The translations under genes were made by a program, and so were the position numbers. From the NCBI GenBank assembly GCA_035649895.1, contig DASRIS010000118.1, positions 70,169 to 134,168 of the forward strand: a stretch of DNA of 64,000 nt, written 5' to 3'. The notes under the pieces were generated by a model. The model was not told the origin of the DNA and made no database searches. It worked only from the letters and a program-made list of their open reading frames with translations. Numbering within the stretch: the stretch's first letter is position 1; the number at the start of each line of letters is the position of its first letter. The DNA is from DASSUC01 sp035649895. Lineage in GTDB: Bacteria > Actinomycetota > Actinomycetes > Mycobacteriales > Micromonosporaceae. Of this stretch, positions 7,915-16,840 are shown piece after piece.

Positions 7915-8827
7915 CCTGACCGTCCGGGCCGCCACCGCGCACGACCGGGACCGGGTCACCGAGCTGTTCCGCGCCAGCTGGGGCCGGCCGTTCGTGGTCG
8001 GCCACGGCGTCGGGTACGACCTCACCAAGCTGCCCACGCTGGTCGCGGTCGACGCCGGGGGGACGGTCACCGGGGCGCTGACGTACACAGTGGACAGGTC
8101 GGCGATGCAGGTCGTCAGCATCGAGGCGGCCACCCCGGGCGCGGGTGCCGGCGGAGCCCTGCTCAGCACCGCCATCGGCCACGCCCGGGCACTGGGTCTG
8201 CGCCGGCTGTGGCTGGTGACCACCAACGACAACCTGGACGCGGTCCGCTTCTACCAGCGGCGCGGGCTGCGGATCACGCGGGTGGCGCCGGGCGCCGTCG
8301 ACCAGGCCCGGCGGCTCAAGCCCACGATCCCCACCACCGGGGCGTACGGCATCCCGATGCGCGACGAGCTGACCATGGAGCTGCGGCTGGCCGGGGAGGT
8401 GGACGTGCGCCGGGCCGGGCGGGCCGCCGTACTGCGGCACGCCGCAGGCGGTGAGCTGGCCCTGTGGTCGCTGCTGGGCGACCCGGTCGACGCGGTCGAC
8501 GCGGTCCGGGCCCTGACAATGCCGCACCTGGGCCGGGTGGACGCGGCCACCGGCTACGGGGAGGCCGGCATGGCCCTCGCCGCGCTCGCCGCCCGCGAGC
8601 TGGAGGTGGCCCTGGTACGGCCCGAGTCGCCGGCCACCGGAGTGCCCGGGCTGCGGCTGTTGCTCGTGGACCCCGGCGGGAGCGGCGCGATGGCGATGCC
8701 GCAGCTCGACGCCACCGCGCCCGTCACCGCTGTGGCGCTGCTGGTTGACGGGCTGCCCGCAGCCGACGACGGGGCCGTCCCGGTCACCGCGCTGGTCCAC
8801 CACGCCGAGCTCACGGGCGCAGGGTAG
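7907..8827 (+). CDS. GNAT-family acetyltransferase with extra C-terminal domain
   Basis: 306 residues. Residues 1-130 form a GNAT fold: RAATAHDRDRVTELF at the start, a central strand (VVSIEAATPGAG), and the acetyl-CoA loop region GAGAGGALLSTAIGHARALG followed by NLDAVRFYQRRG. Residues from about 165 are a second region of some 140 residues. It begins RLAGEVDVRRAGRAAVLRHA and ends in strand-rich sequence, and I do not recognise it. The first ATG overlaps the stop of the upstream oxidoreductase. Acceptor substrate unknown. Confidence 0.8.
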   Translation: MGDLTVRAATAHDRDRVTELFRASWGRPFVVGHGVGYDLTKLPTLVAVDAGGTVTGALTYTVDRSAMQVVSIEAATPGAGAGGALLSTAIGHARALGLRRLWLVTTNDNLDAVRFYQRRGLRITRVAPGAVDQARRLKPTIPTTGAYGIPMRDELTMELRLAGEVDVRRAGRAAVLRHAAGGELALWSLLGDPVDAVDAVRALTMPHLGRVDAATGYGEAGMALAALAARELEVALVRPESPATGVPGLRLLLVDPGGSGAMAMPQLDATAPVTAVALLVDGLPAADDGAVPVTALVHHAELTGAG

Positions 8828-8910
8828 GCGCCCGCACGCCCAAGGCGCCCGGGCGGCGGGCGTCCGCGCGTGGGACCGGCGTGTCGTACGTGACCGTTAA
8901 CCTGACCGCC

Positions 8911-9741
8911 ATGGACGGCATCGGCCCGGCGTACGACTGGATCAGCCTCACCACCGACTACGGCCTGTCGGACGGGTTCGTGGCCGCGTGCCACGGCGTG
9001 GTCGGGCGGCTGGCGCCGGCGGTACGGGTGATCGACGTGACCCATCTCATCCCGCCCGGCGACGTGGCGCGCGGCGCCGCCGTGCTCGCCCAGACGGTGC
9101 CGCAGCTCCCGGCCGCCGTGCACGTCGCGGTCGTCGACCCCGGCGTGGGTACGGCCCGGCGCAGCGTCGCGGTCGAGGCCGCCACCGGTGTGCTGGTGGG
9201 CCCGGACAACGGGTTGCTGCCCTGGGCTGCCGACGCCCTCGGCGGCGCCATCCGGGCGGTGGAGCTGACCGAGGCCGGGTGGTTCGCCTCCACGGTGTCG
9301 CGCACGTTCCACGGCCGGGACGTCTTCGTTCCGGTCGCGGCCAGGTTGGCGACCGGTGCCGACATGTCCGGTGCGGGGCCAGCCATCGACCCGGCCGGGC
9401 TGGTCCGGCTGCCCGACCCGGCGCTCGCCATCGGCGCGGGCTGGGTCGAGGCGGAGGTGCTGACCGTCGACCGTTTCGGCAACGTGCAGCTCACCGCGCG
9501 CGCTGGGGACGTCGTGGGGCTCGGCGGGCGGCTGTCCGTCGGCGGGGTCAGCGCCGTACGGGGGACTACCTACGCCGACGCCCCGCCCGGCGGGCTGGTC
9601 GTCTACGTCGACTCCGCAGACCGGGTCGCGGTCGCGGTCAACGGTGGCCGGGCCGCCGTGGTCCTCGGCGTGGTAGCCGGCGACGTGCTGCGGCTGACCA
9701 CTGTGGACCGTGGCCCGGGCGGCGCGGGTCCAGGCGGCTGA
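8911..9741 (+). CDS. S-adenosyl-L-methionine hydrolase (adenosine-forming), DUF62 family
   Basis: 276 residues from the ATG at 8911; an in-frame GTG at 8881 would add ten atypical residues. Family marks are clear: the N-terminal ISLTTDYGLSDGF with its substrate-binding Asp, IDVTHLIPPGDV, the VVDPGVGTARR loop, GPDNGLL, and the C-terminal-domain signature VDRFGNVQLT. Members hydrolyse SAM to adenosine and methionine using water. The same fold includes fluorinases and chlorinases, but nothing around it suggests halogenation. It converges on the glycosylase gene with only three bases between the stops. Confidence 0.88.
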   Translation: MDGIGPAYDWISLTTDYGLSDGFVAACHGVVGRLAPAVRVIDVTHLIPPGDVARGAAVLAQTVPQLPAAVHVAVVDPGVGTARRSVAVEAATGVLVGPDNGLLPWAADALGGAIRAVELTEAGWFASTVSRTFHGRDVFVPVAARLATGADMSGAGPAIDPAGLVRLPDPALAIGAGWVEAEVLTVDRFGNVQLTARAGDVVGLGGRLSVGGVSAVRGTTYADAPPGGLVVYVDSADRVAVAVNGGRAAVVLGVVAGDVLRLTTVDRGPGGAGPGG

Positions 9742-9744
9742 GGG

Positions 9745-10539
9745 TCAGCCGGTCGATCCGGGTTGGCAGGTGGGGCACCAGTAGGTGACCCGTTCACCCT
9801 GCTCGGCCTTGCTGACCAGGGTGCCGCAGCGCCGGCAGGGCCGGCCGCGGCGGCCGTACACGTGGGTTGTCTCGGACCGGCGGAGCGAGCCGGTGGTGCT
9901 CTGCACCCACCGGCCGCGGTTGGCGGCGAGCAGCCGTTGGGCCAGGACCACGGTGGCGGTCAGGTCGGGCACCTCGCGGACCGGCGTCCACGGCCAGATG
10001 CCGCGCAGGTAGAGCACCTCGCACTTGTAGAGGTTGCCGATGCCGGCGAGGTTCGACTGGTCCAGCAGCGCCTCGGCGATCGTGGCGTCGGGGTGCGCGC
10101 CCAGCCGGCGGACGGCCTCGGCCGGGTCCCAGTCCGGGCCGAGCAGGTCAGGCCCGAGGTGGCCGATGAGCGCCTGCTCCTGGCCGGTGGGGACCAGGGC
10201 CAGGTCGTGCAGGTGGTAGCCGACCGCCACGGTCAGGTCGGTGTGCAGCGCGACGCGGACCAGGTGGGCCGGGCCGGCGGTCCAGGCGGCACCGGGCCGG
10301 TATGTGCGCCAGGCACCGTCCATGCGCAGGTGGGAGTGGAGGGTCAGCCGGGTGCCGTCCGGGCCGGTCAGGCGCAGAAGCAGGTGCTTGCCGCGGCTGG
10401 CCGACCCGGCCACGGTCCACCCGGCCAGGTCGACGGTGGCGAGGGTTGGCACGCGGAAGTCGGAGGCGGTGAGCCGCTGCCCGGTCAGCTCCCGGTGCAG
10501 CGCCTGGGCGGTGTTCCACACCGTGTCGCCTTCCGGCAC
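9745..10539 (-). CDS. nei: Fpg/Nei-family DNA glycosylase (endonuclease VIII-like)
   Basis: 264 residues. The GTG at 10539 is chosen because it puts Pro at position 2 and Glu at position 3 (MPEGDTVW). In this family those are the catalytic N-terminal nucleophile and its partner after Met removal; a start further upstream would abolish activity. Seen further on: the helix-two-turn-helix region (LLDQSNLAGIGNLYKCEVL) and a C-terminal zinc finger with Cys pairs CRRC and CPTC 15 residues apart. The enzyme excises oxidised bases and cleaves the abasic site (base excision repair). The gene stands alone and is divergent from the DUF262 gene. Confidence 0.88.
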   Translation of the reverse strand: MPEGDTVWNTAQALHRELTGQRLTASDFRVPTLATVDLAGWTVAGSASRGKHLLLRLTGPDGTRLTLHSHLRMDGAWRTYRPGAAWTAGPAHLVRVALHTDLTVAVGYHLHDLALVPTGQEQALIGHLGPDLLGPDWDPAEAVRRLGAHPDATIAEALLDQSNLAGIGNLYKCEVLYLRGIWPWTPVREVPDLTATVVLAQRLLAANRGRWVQSTTGSLRRSETTHVYGRRGRPCRRCGTLVSKAEQGERVTYWCPTCQPGSTG

Positions 10540-10689
10540 GCCCGCCATCCTGCCTGCCCGGGGAGCCGGCGCAAAGGCGGCGGCCGTACTCGGTAGGTCG
10601 TGGGCGACCGGGTCAGGCACTGACATGATGCGCCCCGAAGAGGGCATTCCGGGCTGGCAGAGCACGGCCCACTAGGGTGAGATCAGATC

Positions 10690-12294
10690 ATGCTGCTGGA
10701 GCAGGTGCTTGCGGAGATTGCTTCGGGCCGGCTGAGGGTGCCGAGGTTTCAGCGCCCCTTCGTGTGGCGGCCGGAGCAGATGCTCAACCTGTTCGACAGC
10801 ATCGAGCGGGGATACCCGATCGGCAGCCTTTTGGTCTGGGAGACGGACCTTCCCATTCCCAGCCTGGACCGGCTAGCGGACATCGCGATTCCTCCACCTG
10901 CCAGCGGGGCGACCTCGTTTCTGGTCGATGGTCACCAACGGCTCTCCACTCTGTTCGGTAGCCTGCTGCGGCGACCAGCCACACCAGTGTTATCGGGTCA
11001 ACGGGAGTGGATGTGGCGTATCTACCGGGTTCTGGGCGACCCCGACGAACGATCCGACCGCTTCCGCCACTGGAGGCAAGCGGGCGAGCCGCCAGCGACC
11101 TACCTTCCGATGCGGGCGGTGCTGCGGACCATGGACTTCTTGGCCTACTCCCGGCGCCTAGCCGAGAAGATCAACGACCGGGACCTGCTCGACGCCTTGG
11201 TGGAGGAGGCCGAGCAGCTGGCGCACCGCATCAAGTCCTACCAGGTAGCCGTGGTACGACTTCAAGGTGGCGACCTGCGGCACACCGTCGAGGTCTTCTC
11301 CCGGCTCAACAGCAGCGGCCAGGCCATGACGCCCGACCAGATGGTGTCCGCCCTGACCTACCGGACGGAAGGCGAAAGCCTCGCCGACCGGATCATCGCA
11401 ATCCGGGAGGGCCTCAGCAGCATCGGATACGGCCCGGTCGTCCCGATAACGGTGTTCCGGTCGATCCTGGCCGTCGCGGGCGAGGTCGATGTCCAGGATG
11501 CCCGATGGGAGAAGCTGGCAGGTCGCGTCGAGGAGAAGCTGGCCGATGCGGTGGGACAGACCGAGCAGGCGCTGCATCGAGCGGTACGGTTCCTTCGCGA
11601 CGATGTCGGCGTTCCCCTGGCTCGGCTCGTGCCGTACCAGCTGCAGATCATGCTGTTAACCGCGTGCTTCCACCACAATCCTGAGCCATCCACGGAGCAG
11701 CGACGGATGCTTCGACGCTGGTTCTGGGGAACGTCGTGGTCCGGCTTTTTCGCCGGCGCCAACAGCACGCAGGTCAAGAATGCGCTTCAGGAGATGAAGA
11801 GGTTCGCAGAAGGCGATACGGCACAGCCGTGGGATCCTCAGCCAGCCCGGCCGTTCCCGGACAAGTTCGACCTTCGCAGTGCCCGGGTGCGGGCGTTCAT
11901 CCTTTGGGAGCTGCGGCACTTCAGCAAGAGGCGTACCCCCGATGGGGAGGTTGACCCGGTGGACGTGCTCGCAAGGTCCGACACCGACGCCTACCAGCAT
12001 GTCGTGCGCGACGTGCCGAGCGCGTCCCATCCAGCGAACCGCCTTGTCCTCCCCACCGGCCCCGGAGTATCGGTCCGGCGCGCCCTGCTCGACCTTGCTC
12101 CCGACATCGAGGGTGAGGTCCTGGCCACGCACGGGATTCCTGTCCGTGCGCTCGAACGCCTCCGCGCAGGCGACGGTGAGGGTTTTATCACGGAGCGGGC
12201 CGATGCGTTGATCGGTTGGGAGCGTGCCTTCATGACGGAGATGGGCACGCATGCCGCCGAGGGCAACGGCGAGACAGACATCGACACCGAATAA
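10690..12294 (+). CDS. stand-alone DUF262 (GmrS-N-like) protein
   Basis: 534 residues. The N-terminal DUF262 signature is present: VPRFQRPFVW (residues 17-26) and VDGHQRLSTL (79-88), in which the family's DGQQR motif is DGHQR (80-84). DUF262 has a ParB/Srx-like fold with nucleotide-hydrolysing or nuclease roles in type IV restriction (GmrSD) and other defence proteins. The C-terminal two thirds is helical with SRLNSSGQAMTPDQ and a Trp-rich patch (RRWFWGTSWSGFF). There is no DUF1524 HNH partner visible in this chain and none next door. Codon third positions are less GC-biased than in the neighbours, which hints at transfer. A defence role is inferred, not shown. Confidence 0.8.
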   Translation: MLLEQVLAEIASGRLRVPRFQRPFVWRPEQMLNLFDSIERGYPIGSLLVWETDLPIPSLDRLADIAIPPPASGATSFLVDGHQRLSTLFGSLLRRPATPVLSGQREWMWRIYRVLGDPDERSDRFRHWRQAGEPPATYLPMRAVLRTMDFLAYSRRLAEKINDRDLLDALVEEAEQLAHRIKSYQVAVVRLQGGDLRHTVEVFSRLNSSGQAMTPDQMVSALTYRTEGESLADRIIAIREGLSSIGYGPVVPITVFRSILAVAGEVDVQDARWEKLAGRVEEKLADAVGQTEQALHRAVRFLRDDVGVPLARLVPYQLQIMLLTACFHHNPEPSTEQRRMLRRWFWGTSWSGFFAGANSTQVKNALQEMKRFAEGDTAQPWDPQPARPFPDKFDLRSARVRAFILWELRHFSKRRTPDGEVDPVDVLARSDTDAYQHVVRDVPSASHPANRLVLPTGPGVSVRRALLDLAPDIEGEVLATHGIPVRALERLRAGDGEGFITERADALIGWERAFMTEMGTHAAEGNGETDIDTE

Positions 12295-12350
12295 GGCGGG
12301 CATCGCCTGGGCTGGTCTCAACAAGGCGGTGAACCTGGTCTGGACCAGAA

Positions 12351-12383
12351 GGGTGCTGGCGGCCACAGGCGCCGCCAGCACCC
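12351..12383. terminator. strong hairpin between convergent genes
   Basis: Perfect 13-bp stem (12351-12363 with 12371-12383) closing on a 7-base loop. It lies between the DUF262 stop and the convergent alcohol dehydrogenase stop, so it can serve both strands. No U-tract on either side. Confidence 0.8.
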
Positions 12384-12410
12384 GACCGGACCGAGCGGGC
12401 TGTCAGCCGC

Positions 12411-13454
12411 TCAGCGCCGGCTGAGCACGACCTTCAGCGCCCCGGTCTCACCCGGCCGGCTGAACACGTCGTACGCGTCCATGAGCTCCTCGATGCCGAA
12501 CCGGTGCGTGACGAACCGGGCCGCCTCGATCTGGCGCGCGGCCACCAGCCGCAGCAGGGTCGGTGTCGAGTACGTGTCCACCAGCCCGGTCGTGATGGTC
12601 ACGTTCTTGATCCAGAGGTCCTCCAGGTGCAGCGTCACGGGCTTGCCGTGGACGCCGACGTTGGCCACGTGGCCGCCCGGGCGCACCAGCCGCGTGCACA
12701 GCTCGAAGGTCTCCGGAACGCCGACCGCCTCGATCGCGACATCCGCGCCGAGCCCGTCGGTCAGCTCCATGACCTTGCCAACCGGGTCGTCCTCGCGGCT
12801 GTTGACGAGGATGTCCGCGCCGAACTGCTTGGCCGCGTCCAGCCGCCCGGCGGCCAGGTCGACGGCTACGACGTGGCTCGGCGAGTGCAGCTTGGCGCCG
12901 AGTGTGGCGGCGAGGCCGACCGGGCCGGCACCGACCACCACCACCGTGTCGCCCGGGCGGACGGTGCCGTTGAGCACGCCCACCTCATACCCGGTCGGCA
13001 GGATGTCGGCGAGCATGAGGACCTCCTCGTCCGTCACCCCCGCCGGCACCGGGTACGTCGAGCTGTCCGCGAACGGCACCCGGACGTACTCGGCCTGCGT
13101 ACCGTCGATCTTGTGGCCCAGGATCCAGCCGCCTCCGCCGACGCACTGGCCGTAGCTGCCGTCGCGGCAGTAGCGGCACCGGCCGCAGGCGGTGATGCAG
13201 GAGACGAGCACCCGGTCGCCCGGGCGTACGTTCCGCACCCCGGCGCCGACCTCGGTCACCGTGCCGACGGCCTCGTGGCCGAGGATCCGCCCGTTGGTGA
13301 CCGCCGGCACGTCGCCCTTGAGAATGTGCAGGTCAGTGCCGCAGATGGTGACGGTGTCAACCTGGACGACCGCGTCCGTGTCATCCTGAGGTCTCGGCTG
13401 GGGAACCTCTTCCCAGCTCTTGTCGCCGGGTCCGTGATATACGAGTGCATGCAT
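12411..13454 (-). CDS. zinc-dependent alcohol dehydrogenase (MDR family)
   Basis: 347 residues from the ATG at 13454, preceded by AGGAGG. An in-frame ATG at 13472 with its own AAGGAG is possible, but relatives start at MxALVYHGP. Catalytic-zinc ligands are visible in TICGTDLH (Cys) and ILGHEAVG (His, Glu). The structural zinc set is CITACGRCRYCRDGSYGQC. The NAD(P)-binding Rossmann fingerprint is VVVGAGPVGLAA, with an acidic residue (VVAVD) at the end of the second strand, which favours NAD. Substrate unknown; it resembles threonine/sorbitol and general zinc alcohol dehydrogenases of actinomycetes. Monocistronic, converging on the hairpin downstream. Confidence 0.85.
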   Translation of the reverse strand: MHALVYHGPGDKSWEEVPQPRPQDDTDAVVQVDTVTICGTDLHILKGDVPAVTNGRILGHEAVGTVTEVGAGVRNVRPGDRVLVSCITACGRCRYCRDGSYGQCVGGGGWILGHKIDGTQAEYVRVPFADSSTYPVPAGVTDEEVLMLADILPTGYEVGVLNGTVRPGDTVVVVGAGPVGLAATLGAKLHSPSHVVAVDLAAGRLDAAKQFGADILVNSREDDPVGKVMELTDGLGADVAIEAVGVPETFELCTRLVRPGGHVANVGVHGKPVTLHLEDLWIKNVTITTGLVDTYSTPTLLRLVAARQIEAARFVTHRFGIEELMDAYDVFSRPGETGALKVVLSRR

Positions 13455-13617
13455 GGGATACCCCTCCTGCATATCGGTTCTCCTTTCGAGGCTTCCCTCC
13501 ACTGCGGCGCCCGGCGTAGGGCCGTAGGTCCCTGACCAGTGCGTCTACGTACCTGCCCCTGCGGCGGCAGCTTGCTGGGCCTGCCGCCCGGGCCGCCAGC
13601 CGGAGGAGAATGTCGCC

Positions 13618-14358
13618 GTGGCCATTCCGGAAGACCCGAACACTGGGCGCATCATCGACTACTGGCTGGGTGGCGGGCATCACCTTCCGGCCGATGTCAA
13701 CGCAGCAAAGGCATTCGAGCTGCTCTACCCGGGGTTTCCGCAGGTCTTCGCCACACTCCGGGAGTTCCTCGGGCGTGCCGTCCGCGCCGTCGCCGACCAA
13801 GGAACCCGCCAGTACCTGGTTCTCGGCTCCGGAGTACCGACCCGGGGAAACGTGCACGAGGTGGTGCAGGCGCGGGTCCTCTACACCGATGTCGACCTGG
13901 TGAACATCGAGCTGGGCAAGCAGATCCTGGCCGGGCTGCCCCACGTCGACTACGCCTACTGCGACGCGGCCGACCTGGGGACGCTCGACCAGGATGCGGT
14001 GCGACAGATCCTCGACCCGACACAGCCCGTCGGCGTCGTCATGGTCGGCGTCCTGGGGTTTCTCGATGACCGAACCGCTCAGAAGACCCTCTCCGAGACC
14101 TACGACTGGGCGCCCTCGGGAAGCTACCTGGTTGCGGACTTTGACGGCGAGGCGATGGAGTCGCACCCAGCCGTGCTGAGCCTTGTGCACCAGGCCGGTG
14201 GAACGCTGTACCTGCGGCGGCCCGAACAGATCCGGCCACTCCTCGGCCGCTGGCAGCTCACCCCCGAGGGAGTCCAACCCGTCGACCTGTGGCGGAACCA
14301 CCCGCCGACCCGTCTGGACAGGGTGTTCATGTACGGCTGCCTCGCGGCAAAGCCGTGA
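13618..14358 (+). CDS. DUF574-family SAM-dependent methyltransferase
   Basis: 246 residues from a GTG preceded by GGAGGAG. The start EDPNTGRIIDYWLGGGHH matches the DPNTARIYDYLLGG opening typical of this actinomycete-specific family. The SAM-binding core is QYLVLGSGVPTRGNVHE, then VLYTDVDLVNIELG and VMVGVLGFL. Family members are numerous in streptomycetes and relatives, and their substrates are mostly unknown. It is divergent from the alcohol dehydrogenase, with 163 bp of shared upstream DNA. Confidence 0.8.
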   Translation: MAIPEDPNTGRIIDYWLGGGHHLPADVNAAKAFELLYPGFPQVFATLREFLGRAVRAVADQGTRQYLVLGSGVPTRGNVHEVVQARVLYTDVDLVNIELGKQILAGLPHVDYAYCDAADLGTLDQDAVRQILDPTQPVGVVMVGVLGFLDDRTAQKTLSETYDWAPSGSYLVADFDGEAMESHPAVLSLVHQAGGTLYLRRPEQIRPLLGRWQLTPEGVQPVDLWRNHPPTRLDRVFMYGCLAAKP

Positions 14359-14421
14359 CGCAAGGCGCGTGCCCGCTGACTCGCACCTTGCCCGGACCGC
14401 GGCTGGACCGCGATGCTAGCG

Positions 14422-15195
14422 CTAGCTGGGCATCGGGCGGGCGGCGGTGCGCAGCTCGGCGTACCCGGCGGCGATGGCGCGTAGCAGGTCGGCCGCTTCG
14501 GTGAGCCGGGTCACCGAGGGGTGCTCGACCGCCCGGCCGTCCTCGGCCACGTACGCCGCAGCGGCGGCCACCAGGCTCTCGTACGCGGTGACCCCGTCGG
14601 TGAAGTGCGCCACCAGCGCTGCTTGTCCCTCGTCCAGAGCGGCGCGGGCCTCGCCGGTGGCGAACCGGCTGGCCCGCTCCACGCTCGCGGCCCGGTCGGC
14701 CAGCTCGCGCAGCGCGCGCTCGGCCACGGCCGCCTCCAGCACCGCGCCCTCCGCCGGCCCGCCGAGCCGGCCGGCCAGGCCGGCCAGGGTCTGCGCGGCG
14801 AGGTCCAGCCGCCGCCAGCCGTCAAGCACCGACGAGCCCCGCAGGCGGCTGCGGTCGCGGTGGCGCCGCAGCTCCACGATGGCCTCCCGCCCGCCGGGCA
14901 GGCTGGCTACGAATCCCTCGATCCGCCGGCGGGTACGCTCCCCGGCGAGCGCCGGGTCGGGCGGCGGCGGCGGTGGCTGGGCGGCCAGCGTACGCAGGTC
15001 GACCCAGCGCCAGATGGCCAGCGCGGCGGTGCCGCCGGCCGCGGCCATCCAGCCGGCGTCGGCCAGGCCCAGCCCGGAGTACGGCGTCAGCACGGCCGCA
15101 GCCCCGCCCAGGCCCCCGGCCGTCACGCTCCACCGGCGGGCGGAGCGGTGCAGCCGGCGCAGCCGGCGGAAGTGTCGTGCCCGCTCGTCGGCCAT
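14422..15195 (-). CDS. pspM: PspM-like envelope stress protein
   Basis: 257 residues. An arginine-rich N-terminus (RRLRRLHRSARR) precedes two hydrophobic segments (about 24-40 and 47-64), then a Pro-rich linker and a long soluble helical domain with several Ala/Arg/Glu heptad-like stretches. The sequence itself is poorly conserved. The call rests on its position directly downstream of clgR and pspA, the order of the mycobacterial psp locus, where PspM is a small membrane partner of PspA. 38 bp separate it from pspA. Confidence 0.65.
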   Translation of the reverse strand: MADERARHFRRLRRLHRSARRWSVTAGGLGGAAAVLTPYSGLGLADAGWMAAAGGTAALAIWRWVDLRTLAAQPPPPPPDPALAGERTRRRIEGFVASLPGGREAIVELRRHRDRSRLRGSSVLDGWRRLDLAAQTLAGLAGRLGGPAEGAVLEAAVAERALRELADRAASVERASRFATGEARAALDEGQAALVAHFTDGVTAYESLVAAAAAYVAEDGRAVEHPSVTRLTEAADLLRAIAAGYAELRTAARPMPS

Positions 15196-15233
15196 CGTTC
15201 CCTCCCCGGCTGCGCGCAGGTCAGCCCGCTGTC

Positions 15234-16154
15234 TCAGCCCGCCGCCGACGTGTCGCCGGCCGGCGTGTCCTTGACCCGGTCCGCTTTTGCCATGCTCGCC
15301 CGGATCTCGTCGAGCCGCGCCACACCGGCCTGGTTAGCGGCGGCCTGGTTAGCGGCGGCGGCCTCACCCGCACCGACTGCGGGGGCGTTGCTCGTCCCGA
15401 CCGCGGGTGCGTTGGGCGTGCCGGCCAGCCTCTCCCCGGCCATGCTGGCCCGCAGCTGCTCCAGGCGGGACGCTCCGGCCAGGTCAAGAGTTGACTTCTG
15501 CACCTCGAGCATGCGGCCCTCGATCGAGGTGGAGGCGAGCTCGGCGCGGCCCATCGCGTTCGCGTACCGCCGCTCGATCTTCTCCCGCACCTCCTCCAGC
15601 GACGGGGTGTTACCCGGAGCGGCCAGCGCGGACATCGACTCCAGCGAGTGGGCGATGGTCTCCTGCATCTTGGCCTGCTCGAGCTGGCTGAGCAGCCGCG
15701 TGCGCTCGGCCAGCCGCTGCTCCAGGATCATGCGGTTGTTCTCGACCGCCTTGCGCGCCTGGGCCGCCGCCCCGAGGGACTGGTCGTGCAGGGTCTTAAG
15801 ATCCTCCATCGACTGCTCGGCCGAGACCAGCTGGGTGGCTATGGCCTGAGCGGTGCTCTCGTACTCACCGGCCTTTGCCTCGTCGTTGCTGGCCCGGGCC
15901 CGGTCGGCGAGCACCAGGGCCTGACGGGCCATTGCCTGGAACTTCTCGACCTCGGACATCTGGCGGGACAGTCGCATCTCCAGCTGCCGCTGGTTGCCGA
16001 TGACCGCCGCCGCCTGCTGGACCAGCGTCTGGTGCTGGCGCTGGGCGTCCTCGATCGCCTGCTGGATCTGCACCTTAGGGTCGGCGTACTCGTCGATCCG
16101 GGCACCGAAGAGCGCCATCAGGTAGCGCCAGCCCTTGACGAACGGATTGGCCAT
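15234..16154 (-). CDS. pspA: phage shock protein A (PspA/Vipp1/ESCRT-III family)
   Basis: 306 residues from the ATG at 16154. Residues 1-220 are a nearly uninterrupted coiled coil beginning MANPFVKGWRYLMALFGARI, followed by DPKVQIQQAIEDAQ, which is the PspA/Vipp1 hallmark. In this family the amphipathic N-terminus binds stressed membranes and the coiled coils assemble into ESCRT-III-like polymers. The C-terminal 80 residues are low-complexity, with duplicated NAPAVG and AANQ blocks, ending in a short helix that echoes the repeated LDEIRASMA/LEQLRASMA element. It lies downstream of clgR, presumably its activator. Confidence 0.9.
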   Translation of the reverse strand: MANPFVKGWRYLMALFGARIDEYADPKVQIQQAIEDAQRQHQTLVQQAAAVIGNQRQLEMRLSRQMSEVEKFQAMARQALVLADRARASNDEAKAGEYESTAQAIATQLVSAEQSMEDLKTLHDQSLGAAAQARKAVENNRMILEQRLAERTRLLSQLEQAKMQETIAHSLESMSALAAPGNTPSLEEVREKIERRYANAMGRAELASTSIEGRMLEVQKSTLDLAGASRLEQLRASMAGERLAGTPNAPAVGTSNAPAVGAGEAAAANQAAANQAGVARLDEIRASMAKADRVKDTPAGDTSAAG

Positions 16155-16269
16155 CTCTCGTGCTTCCTCTCTCCGCCCCGGTCGCCTCCGAGCCGATCCG
16201 GCGACCAGCCGCTTCCATCGTTGCAGGCGGACGCGAGCGGAGCGAACGCGACCGGTGAACAGCCGCCGG

Positions 16270-16716
16270 TCAGGCCACCCGGACGACCTCGCGGCGCAGG
16301 TCGTCGGAGCGCAGCGTGCGGTGCGCGCGCAGCGTCGTCTTGAGCGGCGTCTCCCGGTGCACCGTGACCGAGACCTGGGCGTCGGCGTCTCCGGAACGGG
16401 TGACCGGCGTGGCCGGCACGACGGCCGCGCCGTCCTCCCCCGCCGGGGTGAGCACGCCCGGGGTGAGCACGTCCGGCATCTGCTCGGCGAGGGCGAGGGT
16501 GTCGCTGACCTCGCGCAGCACCTCGGACTGCTGGGCACCGAGCGCCTCGCAGATCGCCGCGAGCAGCTCGCTGGAGGCCTCCTTCTGCCCGCGCTCGACC
16601 TCCGAGAGGTAACCGAGGCTGACGTTCGCGGCGGTGGAGACCTCGCGAAGAGTCCGGTGCTGAGCCTGCCGCCGCGCCCGCAGCGCGTCGCCAATCACCC
16701 GCCTCAGCAGCATCAT
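16270..16716 (-). CDS. clgR: ClgR-type XRE transcriptional activator
   Basis: 148 residues from an ATG at 16716 preceded by GGGGAGGT. Residues 5-65 form an XRE/Cro helix-turn-helix (LRARRQAQHRTLREVSTAAN, then VSLGYLSEVERGQKEAS), followed by helix SSELLAAICEALG. This is the sequence pattern of ClgR, the actinobacterial activator of clp protease genes and of psp. Gene order clgR-pspA-pspM, with 115 bp before pspA, supports autoregulated stress control. The C-terminal half (PATPVTRSGDADAQV and beyond) is variable. Confidence 0.85.
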   Translation of the reverse strand: MMLLRRVIGDALRARRQAQHRTLREVSTAANVSLGYLSEVERGQKEASSELLAAICEALGAQQSEVLREVSDTLALAEQMPDVLTPGVLTPAGEDGAAVVPATPVTRSGDADAQVSVTVHRETPLKTTLRAHRTLRSDDLRREVVRVA

Positions 16717-16840
16717 TCGCACCTCCCCGGCTAACTGGCTGGCCGCGGCCGAACCTCCACCGTACCCGCTGCGGCCATCGTCGGCACCCACGCCCACGGC
16801 AGAGCCGGCTCGCCGTTTCGGCCGGATCCCCGGGCGGGTC

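Noticed and set aside
8911..9741. Fluorinase or chlorinase and a halometabolite cluster
   Set aside because: The fold is shared, but the gene sits among unrelated metabolic and repair genes and the sequence matches the common SAM hydrolase form.
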